Shown here: positions 17,584 to 26,418 of the stretch, one piece after another
Layout: the number at the start of each line of letters is the position of its first letter
How positions within the stretch are numbered: position 1 is the first letter of the stretch
Assembly: GCA_964613305.1 (NCBI GenBank)
Contig: CAZTII010000001.1
Span: 1 to 64,000 of the forward strand
Length of the DNA: 64,000 nucleotides
DNA from: CAZTII01 sp964613305
GTDB taxonomy: Bacteria > Bacillota_I > Bacilli_A > Erysipelotrichales > Erysipelotrichaceae
Direction: 5' to 3'
The notes under the pieces: generated by a model
The model's input: the letters and a program-made list of their open reading frames with translations, nothing else
The model's database searches: none
Told to the model about the DNA's origin: nothing
Made by a program: the position numbers and the translations under genes

Positions 17584-18250
17584 TGAAATGTTATATTTAA
17601 TTACTATTTGTAATCGTGATTGTATGGAGAAGGCGATTAATTGTTTTAAAGAAGAAGAAATTCCAGTTGTATTTGCGAATTTATGTAGCGGTACTGCTAG
17701 TAGTCGTTTATTGAACGTTTTAGGGCTACAATCGAAGCCGAAAGTAATGATGGCGTGTGTTGTATCAAAAGAGAATGAAAACATTGCGCTTAGACGTTTA
17801 AATCGTGATTTAAACTTAAGTAGTGATAATACTGGTATTGCTTTTAGTATTAATGTTGCTAGTTTTGCCGGTGCTTCGGTATTGAAATATGTTTCTTCAA
17901 CTAAAAAAGAAGAGAAAGGAATAGTACAGATGAATAAAAATGAATACACGATGGTTGTTTCGATTGTTGACAAGGGTCATACGAGCAATGTTATTAACAT
18001 AGCGAAAGAAGTAGGATACAGCTCAGGTACAATCGTTCATGGAAAAGCAATAGAGACCAAGACGAATATGAAAGCTTTTGGAATTAGTGTAAGCGACGAA
18101 AAAGAAATAGTATATTTTGTTATTAAAAAAGAAGATCAAGAACAGTTTTTGAATAAAATTATGGAAAAATGTAGCTTTCACTCTAATGACCATGCCATAT
18201 CTTTTACGATACCAATTGAGTCAGTAGTTGGTCTTAAAGAGTTATTTTAG
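17567..18250 (+). CDS. Tandem PII-like (GlnB-type) regulatory protein
   Basis: A 227-residue protein containing two PII-like domains of ~100 residues (about 8-112 and 121-225). Each has a beta-alpha-beta start (MLYLITICNRDCMEKAINCF; EYTMVVSIVDKG), a flexible Gly/Ser-rich loop region and a C-terminal beta hairpin. PII proteins are normally single-domain trimers, so this fusion would supply two units per chain. The T-loop Tyr of GlnB/GlnK is not evident. The start is GTG at 17567 behind AGGAGG, overlapping the DUF1538 gene. Pairing with a DUF1538 membrane protein suggests direct gating of it, as GlnK gates AmtB (analogy). Confidence 0.75.
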   Translation: MVTLNNEMLYLITICNRDCMEKAINCFKEEEIPVVFANLCSGTASSRLLNVLGLQSKPKVMMACVVSKENENIALRRLNRDLNLSSDNTGIAFSINVASFAGASVLKYVSSTKKEEKGIVQMNKNEYTMVVSIVDKGHTSNVINIAKEVGYSSGTIVHGKAIETKTNMKAFGISVSDEKEIVYFVIKKEDQEQFLNKIMEKCSFHSNDHAISFTIPIESVVGLKELF

Positions 18251-18305
18251 TTGCAAGGATGCCTAATTCTATGGTAAATTAGCAATAGAAATTAGGAGAA
18301 AACGT

Positions 18306-18824
18306 ATGTTTAAGGATCTAAAGGCACAAATTGAACACATAAAAAGTAGTGATCCAGCCGCAAGAAGTACTTTTGAGATACTTTTATTGTATCCGAGTGT
18401 TCATGCGATTGCTTGGTATCGAGTTGCTCACTTATTTTATAACTTTCGGTTATTTACAATTGCACGTATATTATCGCAATTAGCTCGTTTTTTTACGGGA
18501 ATTGAAATACATCCGGGAGCGACAATTGGTATTGGTTTGTTTATTGATCATGGGATGGGGGTTGTTATTGGCGAAACAGCTGTCATTGGTGATTACGTTC
18601 AACTCTTTCATGGGACGACTCTTGGCGGTAGAGAGAACGTAAAAGGAAAACGCCATCCAACGTTACATGATCATGTTGTTGTTGGTGCTGGCGCTAAAGT
18701 GTTAGGAAATATTACGCTTGGTTCGTATAGCAAAGTAGGGTCAAATGCAGTTGTGTTAGTTGATGTTCCAGCTTATGCAACAGCGGTAGGAATTCCTGCT
18801 AGAATTATTACTAAGGTTGATTAA
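18306..18824 (+). CDS. cysE: Serine O-acetyltransferase
   Basis: A 172-residue short-form CysE that makes O-acetylserine from serine and acetyl-CoA. It has a short helical N-terminus and then left-handed beta-helix hexapeptide repeats ([48 protein letters not shown]). The catalytic His is in DHG and the family's GTTLGG loop is present. It lacks the longer N-terminal domain of enterobacterial CysE, as is usual in Bacillota. TTAGGAG is the ribosome site. The stop overlaps the stop of convergent cysK by four bases; together they make cysteine. Confidence 0.95.
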   Translation: MFKDLKAQIEHIKSSDPAARSTFEILLLYPSVHAIAWYRVAHLFYNFRLFTIARILSQLARFFTGIEIHPGATIGIGLFIDHGMGVVIGETAVIGDYVQLFHGTTLGGRENVKGKRHPTLHDHVVVGAGAKVLGNITLGSYSKVGSNAVVLVDVPAYATAVGIPARIITKVD

Positions 18825-19741
18825 TCAAATAAGTCTGTCGATAAATATCGTTCACCTGTATCAGGTAGTATCACAACGATATTTTTATTTTGGTTTTCTT
18901 TTAATGCGGCTATTTTAATTGCTCCGCACAATGCAGCTCCACTAGAAATACCACATAAAACACCTTCAGTTTTAGCTAGTAAGCGCGTATATTGTTTCGC
19001 TTCGTTCGTGCTTATACATAAGATGTTATCGATATAATGTTGGTCTAAGATGCTTGGACAAAAACCAGCACCGATTCCTTGGATACCATGACTTCCTTTT
19101 TCTTGTTTTGTTAAAAAAGGTGACTCAAGCGGTTCAACACCAATAATCTTAATTGTTGGAAAGTGTTGCTTTAATGTTTTTGCGCAGCCAGTAATTGTTC
19201 CACCAGTTCCAATTCCAGCAACAAAGAAATCAAGAGTACTAAAATCAGCAATAATTTCTTGAGAAGTTGTCTTAACATGGGCTTGGGTATTAGCGTTGTT
19301 GTCAAATTGTGATGGGATATAAGAGTTTGATATTGCTTTTTGTAATTCTTTAGCAGTATCGATTGCTCCTTGCATTGCTTGTTTTCCATCAGATAATACG
19401 ACTTTAGCGCCGTAAGCTTTCATCAATTTTTGTCGTTCAATCGACATCGTATCTGGCATAACGATAATGCATGGTAAATCCATAACAGCACAAGCCATGG
19501 CTAGTCCAATACCAGTGTTACCGCTAGTTGGTTCGATAATTGTCGTTGAATCATTAATGGTATTATTGTTGATGGCATCTTGTAACATAGAAAGAGCTAC
19601 ACGATCTTTAATGCTTCCACCGGGGTTAAATGATTCAACTTTTATAAATATGTTAGCGTGTAACTGAAGTTTCTTTTTAAGGCGATGACACGCTACAATT
19701 GGCGTGTTAGCAATAGTATCTATAATTGAATTGTAAATCAT
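18821..19741 (-). CDS. cysK: Cysteine synthase A (O-acetylserine sulfhydrylase)
   Basis: A 306-residue PLP enzyme that converts O-acetylserine and sulfide to cysteine. The PLP lysine lies in NPGGSIKDR, the substrate loop is PTSGNTGIG, the PLP phosphate loop is [10 protein letters not shown], and GISSGAAL is near the C-terminus. AGAGGAA precedes the ATG. It converges on cysE (4-base overlap), so the two steps are encoded on opposite strands and separately promoted. A structured 270-base region lies upstream. Confidence 0.95.
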   Translation of the reverse strand: MIYNSIIDTIANTPIVACHRLKKKLQLHANIFIKVESFNPGGSIKDRVALSMLQDAINNNTINDSTTIIEPTSGNTGIGLAMACAVMDLPCIIVMPDTMSIERQKLMKAYGAKVVLSDGKQAMQGAIDTAKELQKAISNSYIPSQFDNNANTQAHVKTTSQEIIADFSTLDFFVAGIGTGGTITGCAKTLKQHFPTIKIIGVEPLESPFLTKQEKGSHGIQGIGAGFCPSILDQHYIDNILCISTNEAKQYTRLLAKTEGVLCGISSGAALCGAIKIAALKENQNKNIVVILPDTGERYLSTDLFD

Positions 19742-19813
19742 AACATTCCTCTTTTCTGTTGTTTAATTATGACTAGATTTTCCCTTAGATAAAACAAAGG
19801 GCTTTATAGCTTG

Positions 19814-19915
19814 TTTGATAATATACATTATTGATACTAATACATTATATACCAACATTGAAATGAATGACGAGAGAAATTATATGTTGGTGTACTAGTT
19901 AAAAAGATTATCAAA
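19814..19915. repeat. Nested inverted repeats between cysK and rfbA
   Basis: The outer arms TTTGATAAT (19814-19822) and ATTATCAAA (19907-19915) and inner arms ACCAACAT (19851-19858) and ATGTTGGT (19884-19891) are all perfect. The ~100-base element lies in the cysK/rfbA divergent region. It could be a folded cysK leader, two dyad operators, or a small MITE-like remnant; no gene is seen in it. Confidence 0.5.
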
Positions 19916-19979
19916 TAATTTTATAGTTTTCGTTTATACAATTGTATGCTATTCTTAGGTTTTTTTTGCTACTGAACTA

Positions 19980-19988
19980 TGATACAAT
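19980..19988 (+). promoter_or_regulatory. Extended -10 promoter of the polysaccharide locus
   Basis: TGaTACAAT at 19980-19988 is an extended -10 element with no convincing -35. It precedes the GGAGG site of rfbA by about 12 bases. Confidence 0.45.
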
Positions 19989-20011
19989 ACTTATGAATAT
20001 GGAGGTTTTAT

Positions 20012-20902
20012 ATGAAAGGAATTATACTTGCCGGTGGTAGTGGAACGAGATTGTATCCTCTTACGAAGGTTACATCAAAACAATTACTGCCAATTTATGA
20101 TAAGCCAATGATTTATTATCCGCTTAGTACATTGATGCTTGCGGGCATTCGTGAAATATTAATTATTTCTACGCCGCATGATTTACCTAATTTTGAGCGT
20201 TTATTAGGTGATGGTTCACAATTTGGAATTACACTTAGCTATAAAGTTCAAGAGATTCCTAATGGCTTAGCACAAGCATTTGTTCTTGGTGAAGAATTTA
20301 TTGGAAATGATGATGTTTGTATGGTGTTAGGTGATAATATTTTTTATGGAAATAATTTCTCGCAAATGTTAAAGAAAGCAGTTGCTAATAAAGGAAGAGC
20401 AACTATTTTTGGTCAATATGTTCATGATCCAGAACGTTTTGGTGTAGCGGAATTTGATGATACTGGAAAAGTTTTAACGTTGGAGGAGAAACCAACAAAT
20501 CCGAAGAGTAATTATGCGGTTGTAGGATTGTATTTTTATGATAATAGGGTCATCGAATATGCTAAAAATCTGAAACCATCTTCTCGAGGAGAATATGAAA
20601 TTACCGATTTAAATAAAATATATTTAGAAAATGAACAATTGGATTGTATAATGTTTGGCCGTGGTTTTGCCTGGCTTGATACAGGAACGATAGAATCACT
20701 TGCTCAAGCATCAAATTATGTTAAAACAATTGAAGATGTACAAGGGATAAAAATATCAGTTCCAGAGGAAATTGCATATTATAATCACTGGATTAATGAA
20801 GAAGAACTATTAGCTGCCGCTAATAATTACGGAAAAAGTAATTATGGTGAACATTTAAGAATGGTAGCTAAGGGTACTTATCATACATCATATAGTAAGT
20901 AG
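20012..20902 (+). CDS. rfbA: Glucose-1-phosphate thymidylyltransferase
   Basis: A 296-residue nucleotidyltransferase that makes dTDP-glucose from glucose-1-phosphate and dTTP. It shows the signature [16 protein letters not shown] at the N-terminus, then [17 protein letters not shown], the metal/nucleotide motif LGDNIFYG and [13 protein letters not shown]. The full family length is present. It is the first gene of a long + strand polysaccharide operon; the next gene starts 1 base after its stop. Confidence 0.96.
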   Translation: MKGIILAGGSGTRLYPLTKVTSKQLLPIYDKPMIYYPLSTLMLAGIREILIISTPHDLPNFERLLGDGSQFGITLSYKVQEIPNGLAQAFVLGEEFIGNDDVCMVLGDNIFYGNNFSQMLKKAVANKGRATIFGQYVHDPERFGVAEFDDTGKVLTLEEKPTNPKSNYAVVGLYFYDNRVIEYAKNLKPSSRGEYEITDLNKIYLENEQLDCIMFGRGFAWLDTGTIESLAQASNYVKTIEDVQGIKISVPEEIAYYNHWINEEELLAAANNYGKSNYGEHLRMVAKGTYHTSYSK

Positions 20903-20903
20903 T

Positions 20904-21806
20904 ATGAAAGGTATACTATTTCTAGGGTGTGGCTATTTAGGATTTAATTGGAGTGAGGGCTTAAAATCATCGTTTCCGGTAAAAGTATGGGGATTACCTA
21001 GTCCATATAGTAAAAAATCAACATGTTTTACAGAAATAGATTGTTTTGATGTTCGTCAATGGGAAATGATGGATATAGAAGACTATGTTGTCATTGACAC
21101 GATTACTCTTCTTGGTAATAATGCTACATCGAATAATGAAGAGAATACTCTTGATACAATTAATCAGAAATATATTGAACTTTTTAAGCAGTTTAAGAAA
21201 AGTAACATCAAACAGTATTTCTTCGTTTCAAGCGGAGGAACGTTGTATGGTGATAGTGAGAGTGCGTTTAATGAAGAAAGTGTTACTAAGCCAAAGACTT
21301 TATATGCTAAAAGCAAAGAACTTTTAGAAAAAACGTTAATGTCTTCAGGACTTAATTATTGTATTATGCGTCTTAGTAATCCTTATGGTGGATATCAAGT
21401 GACGGATAAAAAACAAGGTGTTATCCCGATTCTTATTGAAAAAGCGTTGAATAATGAGCACTTTCAAATGTGGGGACGATGTGATACTGTTCGAGATTAT
21501 ATTTATATTACAGATACTATTGAAATTATTAAACGATTAATTCAATTGAATACCCAAAATATAGTTGTAAATGTAGGGTCAGGACTTGGAGTTAGCTTAG
21601 AAGAAGTAATTCATCTTGTAGAACGTCATTGTCACTGTGATGTGATAATTGATATGGTAGAAAGTGATGTAGAAATCATCCAAAAGGTAGTATTGGATGT
21701 TTCTAAACTCACTTCGATTATTAAATTTTCGTGTTTAATAACAATTGATGAAGGAATAAAAAAAGAAGTGAATCGTATTATGGAGGAAAGAAAATGCATA
21801 TATTAG
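20904..21806 (+). CDS. NAD(P)-dependent sugar epimerase/reductase (SDR family)
   Basis: A 300-residue extended short-chain dehydrogenase/reductase. The Rossmann motif is GCGYLGFNW (about residues 7-15), the active site is SSGGTLYGD followed by YAKSK (the Tyr-x3-Lys pair), and RLSNPYGG follows. It sits between rfbA and rfbB, so it probably acts on a dTDP-sugar, for example reducing or epimerising the 4-keto-6-deoxy intermediate made by RfbB. UDP-glucose 4-epimerase-like activity feeding glf is an alternative. Sequence alone does not settle the substrate. Its last 13 bases overlap rfbB. Confidence 0.8.
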   Translation: MKGILFLGCGYLGFNWSEGLKSSFPVKVWGLPSPYSKKSTCFTEIDCFDVRQWEMMDIEDYVVIDTITLLGNNATSNNEENTLDTINQKYIELFKQFKKSNIKQYFFVSSGGTLYGDSESAFNEESVTKPKTLYAKSKELLEKTLMSSGLNYCIMRLSNPYGGYQVTDKKQGVIPILIEKALNNEHFQMWGRCDTVRDYIYITDTIEIIKRLIQLNTQNIVVNVGSGLGVSLEEVIHLVERHCHCDVIIDMVESDVEIIQKVVLDVSKLTSIIKFSCLITIDEGIKKEVNRIMEERKCIY

Positions 21807-22813
21807 TTACTGGTGGTGCTGGTTTTATTGGTAGTAATTTTATTTATCGAATGTTAAAAGATCATCCTGAAGATACGATTGTATGTTTGGATGCATTAAC
21901 GTATGCTGGAAACCTAGAAACGTTAGAGGAAGCATTAAAAAATCCAACATTACGCTTTGTTAAGGGTGATATAGCGGATCGTCCTTTTGTTTATGACTTG
22001 TTTGAAAAAGAAAAATTCGATGTTGTAGTAAATTTTGCGGCTGAAAGTCATGTTGATCGTAGTATTGAAGAACCAGAAATTTTCTTAATTACTAACATTT
22101 TAGGAACACAAGTATTATTGGATGCAAGTATGAAATTTGGCGTAAAACGATTCCATCAAGTATCTACTGATGAAGTGTACGGTGATTTACCACTTGATCG
22201 ACCTGATTTATTTTTTACAGAAGAAACACCAATTCATACATCAAGTCCATACTCAAGTAGCAAGGCATCGGCTGATTTGTTAGTGTTAGCCTATTATCGT
22301 ACATATGGCTTACCAGTAACAATCAGTCGTTGCTCTAATAATTATGGACCGTATCATTTTCCGGAAAAATTAATTCCGTTAATGATTTCTCGGGCATTAG
22401 CAAATGAAAGCTTACCGGTATATGGAAAAGGTGAAAATGTGCGTGATTGGCTTCATGTTGATGATCATTGCCATGCGATTGACTTGATTATCCGTAATGG
22501 TAGAGTTGGTGAAGTGTATAATATTGGTGGTCATAATGAACGAACAAACTTAAAAGTTGTTAAGACAATATTGCATCAATTGGATAAACCAGAATCATTA
22601 ATTACATATGTTACTGATCGTAAAGGTCATGATTTGCGTTATGCGATTGATCCAACGAAGATGGAAACTGAATTAGGGTGGAAAGCAACATATACTTTTG
22701 ATACTGGAATTAAACAAACGATTCAATGGTATCTTGATAATGAACAATGGTGGAAAAACATCATTAATGGTGACTATAAAAACTATTATAAGAAAATGTA
22801 TGAGGAGCGTTAG
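21794..22813 (+). CDS. rfbB: dTDP-glucose 4,6-dehydratase
   Basis: A 339-residue SDR enzyme that makes dTDP-4-keto-6-deoxyglucose from dTDP-glucose. It has TGGAGFIGSNF, DALTYAGNLETL, AAESHVDRSI, STDEVYGDL (with the Thr-Asp-Glu catalytic set) and YSSSKASAD (Tyr-x3-Lys), and ends with RPGHD-like KGHDLRYAID. TGGAGGAAAG precedes the ATG inside the previous gene, so it is translationally coupled. With rfbA it gives the common precursor of rhamnose, fucose and related 6-deoxysugars; rfbC and rfbD are not in the window. Confidence 0.96.
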   Translation: MHILVTGGAGFIGSNFIYRMLKDHPEDTIVCLDALTYAGNLETLEEALKNPTLRFVKGDIADRPFVYDLFEKEKFDVVVNFAAESHVDRSIEEPEIFLITNILGTQVLLDASMKFGVKRFHQVSTDEVYGDLPLDRPDLFFTEETPIHTSSPYSSSKASADLLVLAYYRTYGLPVTISRCSNNYGPYHFPEKLIPLMISRALANESLPVYGKGENVRDWLHVDDHCHAIDLIIRNGRVGEVYNIGGHNERTNLKVVKTILHQLDKPESLITYVTDRKGHDLRYAIDPTKMETELGWKATYTFDTGIKQTIQWYLDNEQWWKNIINGDYKNYYKKMYEER

Positions 22814-22815
22814 AA

Positions 22816-23976
22816 ATGGTTGATGTGATTGTAGTAGGAGCTGGTTTTGCTGGAGCAGTAATGGCGGAGCGTTTTGCTTCTTTAGGGAAAAAAGTATTAG
22901 TGTTAGAAAAACGAAATCATATTGCAGGGAACATGTATGATTATATTGATGAGAATAATGTGAATCGTCATGAGTACGGACCACACTTGTTTCATACAAA
23001 TAGCAAAAAAGTTGTTGATTATTTATCTAATTTTACAACTTGGTACCCCTATGAACATCGTGTTTTAGGCATGGTGAATGGTAAAGAAGTACCTATTCCA
23101 TTTAATTTAGATAGTATTAAAGCTTGTTTTGGTACAGAAGAGGCAGAACATTTAATTTCTGTTTTAGTGTCAACGTATGGCATGGATAGTAAAGTTCCTA
23201 TTTTAAAACTAAAGGAAAATAATGATGAAGCAATTAAGAAGTTAGCTGATTTTATATATGAACATGTATTTCAATACTATACGATGAAACAATGGGGTTT
23301 AGCACCTGAGGAAATTGATCCAGCTGTAACAGGGCGAGTTCCGGTATTGGTAGGAAAAGATGATCGTTATTTTACCGATACGTATCAACAAATGCCGAAA
23401 AAAGGGTATCATGCATTGTTTGAAAAGATGTTTTCTTCGCCATTGATTGAAGTTTGTTTAAATACCGATGCGAAAAGTAGAATTAAATTAGATTTTGATA
23501 ATGGAAAAACATATGTTGATGGAAGCGAATTTCATGGTAAAATTATCTATACTGGCGCAGTGGATGAGTTGTGCGATTATAACTTGGGAGAATTACCTTA
23601 TAGAAGTTTATCGTTTGATGTTCAATCACATGTAGGAAATTATCAAACTGTAGGTACAGTTAATTATCCTACACCAGCAAGTGAGCATGCGTTTACACGT
23701 ATAACGGAATATAAATGGATGATGGAAACTGTTCCAACTGAAAAAACGACAATTGCTGTTGAATATCCGCTTCCTTATGATCGTGAAGCAAGTGAAGGAA
23801 ATATCCCTTATTATCCAATTTTTACCGTTGATAATCAGGCGAAGTATGATGAATATTGCCAACAATTAAAGAAATTTGATAACATCGTATTATTAGGCCG
23901 ATTGGCTGAGTATAAGTATTACAACATGGATGCGATTGTTCTTCGTGCACTAGAGGTTTTTGAACAAATTAAATAG
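22816..23976 (+). CDS. glf: UDP-galactopyranose mutase
   Basis: A 386-residue flavoenzyme that interconverts UDP-galactopyranose and UDP-galactofuranose. The FAD-binding start DVIVVGAGFAGAVMAERFA is followed by LEKRNHIAGNMYD, HEYGPHLFHTN, the IPFNLDSI region and the C-terminal LLGRLAEYKYYNMD that completes the active site. It starts 2 bases after rfbB. Its presence says the surface glycan contains galactofuranose. No galE is nearby unless the SDR at 20904 fills that role. Confidence 0.97.
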   Translation: MVDVIVVGAGFAGAVMAERFASLGKKVLVLEKRNHIAGNMYDYIDENNVNRHEYGPHLFHTNSKKVVDYLSNFTTWYPYEHRVLGMVNGKEVPIPFNLDSIKACFGTEEAEHLISVLVSTYGMDSKVPILKLKENNDEAIKKLADFIYEHVFQYYTMKQWGLAPEEIDPAVTGRVPVLVGKDDRYFTDTYQQMPKKGYHALFEKMFSSPLIEVCLNTDAKSRIKLDFDNGKTYVDGSEFHGKIIYTGAVDELCDYNLGELPYRSLSFDVQSHVGNYQTVGTVNYPTPASEHAFTRITEYKWMMETVPTEKTTIAVEYPLPYDREASEGNIPYYPIFTVDNQAKYDEYCQQLKKFDNIVLLGRLAEYKYYNMDAIVLRALEVFEQIK

Positions 23977-24002
23977 TTGGCATTATTAATGATGGAGAGA
24001 AT

Positions 24003-25454
24003 ATGGATAAGAAAATACTAAGAAATTATTTTTATAATATTTTATATCAAGTATTTATGGTAATTACACCGTTAATAATGACTCCTTATACAACACGTGT
24101 ATTAGGTGGTTTGGCGTTAGGTACAAACGATTGGACAGCAGGAAATGTTCAATGGTTTGTACTTTTCGGCATTTTAGGAGTAGGGATTTATGGTAATAAA
24201 AAGATTGCTGAAGTACGTGATAATAAGGAAATAATGTCGCGGACATTCTTTGAAATTTTTATTATGCAATTTGCAAGTATGTGTATATCTGGTTTGGTTT
24301 ATTTGTTGTATTTACAAACAGTACAACCATCGGTTTATATTTATGCTTTGTATCAAGGCATATCATTGATTTCAGTTTCGCTTGATATTACATGGTTTTT
24401 TTATGGCGTTGAAGATTTCAAAAGTGCTTCTATTCGAAACATGATTGTAAAAACAATTGGTATTATTTTAATCTTTACGTACATAAAATCGCCAAGTGAT
24501 TTAGGATTATTTATTTTAATTAATGCGATTTCTGGAGTTTTAGGTCAAGGGTTGATGTGGATTCAACTAAGACAGTATATTCACTTTGAAAAAATAACGA
24601 TTAAAGGTGTACTTCAACATATTCGTCCTAATATTATGTTGTTTATTCCACAAATTGCAACAAGTATTTACACTATTTTGGATGTTAGTATGTTAGGCTA
24701 CATTTATGAAAATAGAGCGCATGTATCGTATTATCAAAATGCGCAACGATTTATAAAGATGTTTTTATTCTTTATAACTTCCATTGGATCTGTGACGTTA
24801 CCAAGAATTGCGAATATCCATGCAGGTGGGGAAGATAGTAAAGAAAAAATTGAACAATACTTACAAACTACCTTAAAAATGGCGCTTTATTTAGCGATTC
24901 CTTTAATGTTTGGTATCGTTGCTTTAGTGCCTTCTTTTATCGGTTGGTTTATGAATGAAGAGTATCAAATAGTAAGTACATTGATTATGTTAGCGACACC
25001 ATCCATTCTGTTTATTAGTTTAAGTAATGTGTATGGGACGCAGTACTTACTACCAACGAACATGACTAAACAATATACTACTTCAGTGATTGTTGGTGCT
25101 CTTACTAATTTGGTGTTAAATTCGCTACTAATGCCTTTGTATGGAGCATATGCAGCGATTATTAACTCGGTTATCGCTGAATTTATGGTTACTTTTGTTC
25201 AATGGCTAAGTATTCGTAAACTAATTAATTTATCTGTTTCGAGTAAAAGTGTTCGTAAAATGGTTATATCTAGTGCATTGATGCTTATATGTGTGCGCTT
25301 TGTTTGTAGTTTATTACATCCAAGATTTATTAACAACTTACTTGAAATAAGTGTAGGAGTTATTGTTTATGTTGTATGTTTAACTGTACTTAAAGATGAA
25401 TTTCATATGGAAATTATTCAAAAAATAGTAAAGTTGAGGAAAGAAAATGGCTAA
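24003..25454 (+). CDS. Polysaccharide flippase (Wzx-like, MOP superfamily)
   Basis: A 483-residue membrane protein with about 12-14 hydrophobic segments. It opens with NYFYNILYQVFMVITPLIMTP-type sequence ending in PYTTRVLG, the start motif of Wzx/RfbX flippases. The family moves lipid-linked repeat units across the membrane. TGGAGAG precedes the ATG. The following glycosyltransferase overlaps by 8 bases. A second flippase-like gene lies at 28408, which is unusual within one locus. Confidence 0.9.
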   Translation: MDKKILRNYFYNILYQVFMVITPLIMTPYTTRVLGGLALGTNDWTAGNVQWFVLFGILGVGIYGNKKIAEVRDNKEIMSRTFFEIFIMQFASMCISGLVYLLYLQTVQPSVYIYALYQGISLISVSLDITWFFYGVEDFKSASIRNMIVKTIGIILIFTYIKSPSDLGLFILINAISGVLGQGLMWIQLRQYIHFEKITIKGVLQHIRPNIMLFIPQIATSIYTILDVSMLGYIYENRAHVSYYQNAQRFIKMFLFFITSIGSVTLPRIANIHAGGEDSKEKIEQYLQTTLKMALYLAIPLMFGIVALVPSFIGWFMNEEYQIVSTLIMLATPSILFISLSNVYGTQYLLPTNMTKQYTTSVIVGALTNLVLNSLLMPLYGAYAAIINSVIAEFMVTFVQWLSIRKLINLSVSSKSVRKMVISSALMLICVRFVCSLLHPRFINNLLEISVGVIVYVVCLTVLKDEFHMEIIQKIVKLRKENG

Positions 25455-26418
25455 AATTAGTGTTATCGTTCCTGTATATAAGGTAGAAGATTATTTAGAA
25501 AAATGCATTGATTCCATTGTTAAACAAACTTTTTATGATCTTGAAATTATATTAGTAAATGATGGTTCTCCAGATAATAGTTTAGCTATTTGTCGCCAAT
25601 ATGAAGCAATTGATCATCGCATTGTTATAGTAAATAAAGAAAATGGTGGTTTAAGTGACGCACGTAACGCCGGACTTGCGGTGGCGAGCAGCGATGTTGT
25701 TTATTTTTTAGATGGTGATGACAGTATCGATTTACAATGCTTAGAAAAAGCGTATCGTTCGATGGTTGAAAACGATAGTGATATGGTTATTTTTGATGTG
25801 TATCAACATAGTTTAGTGAATAAAACGATTGAGGTTATTACTAGTTGTCCTACGATTATGAAACCTACATCATGTATAGAAACACCTTCTATGTTAGTAG
25901 AAACATTAAATTGTGCTTGGAATAAGTTATATAAAAAGAAGTTATTTACTGATAATAACATCGAATATCCGTTTGCATGTTACTATGAAGATTTAGGTAC
26001 GACGTATCGTTTAATGCTAAGTTGCAATAAAATTTCTTTTGTTCATGAACCTTTATATCATTACTTAAAGGATCGCCCTGGAAACATTACGCAATCGTTT
26101 AATGAAAAAAGTATTGATGTGTTAAAGATGATTCAGTTAAATATTGATTTTTTAAATGAAAAAAATTTAATGTCCTATTTTAAAGAAGAATTAACTTTTT
26201 TAGCAAGTGTTAACATTCATGAAACACTGAAAAAAACAAGTTGGGCTACATATGATAGTAATATTAAGCAATTTATTGATAGTTGTTTTAAATTTCTTGA
26301 TACTAATTTTCCTAATCGCCGACGCTGTAAATATAAAATATTACGAGAAAAGAATGATTGGATTTATAGTAGGAAATGGATATTAAAACTTTATTTATGG
26401 TGGAGGAGTAAAAGATGA
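25447..26418 (+). CDS. Glycosyltransferase family 2
   Basis: A 323-residue GT2 enzyme. The N-terminal GT-A fold is clear: ISVIVPVYKVEDYL, ILVNDGSPDNS, ENGGLSDARNAG and the metal-binding DGDD around residue 95, then a variable C-terminal acceptor half with YYEDLGT. It is cytoplasmic, without membrane segments. It adds a sugar to the lipid-linked repeat unit; donor and acceptor are unknown. It begins inside the flippase gene, and its stop overlaps the next gene's start (ATGA). Confidence 0.92.
   Translation: MAKISVIVPVYKVEDYLEKCIDSIVKQTFYDLEIILVNDGSPDNSLAICRQYEAIDHRIVIVNKENGGLSDARNAGLAVASSDVVYFLDGDDSIDLQCLEKAYRSMVENDSDMVIFDVYQHSLVNKTIEVITSCPTIMKPTSCIETPSMLVETLNCAWNKLYKKKLFTDNNIEYPFACYYEDLGTTYRLMLSCNKISFVHEPLYHYLKDRPGNITQSFNEKSIDVLKMIQLNIDFLNEKNLMSYFKEELTFLASVNIHETLKKTSWATYDSNIKQFIDSCFKFLDTNFPNRRRCKYKILREKNDWIYSRKWILKLYLWWRSKR

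Noticed and set aside
17458..17973. 171-codon minus-strand ORF
   Set aside because: It lies antisense to the DUF1538 and PII genes, has no ribosome site or recognisable domain, and the + strand proteins are clearly real.
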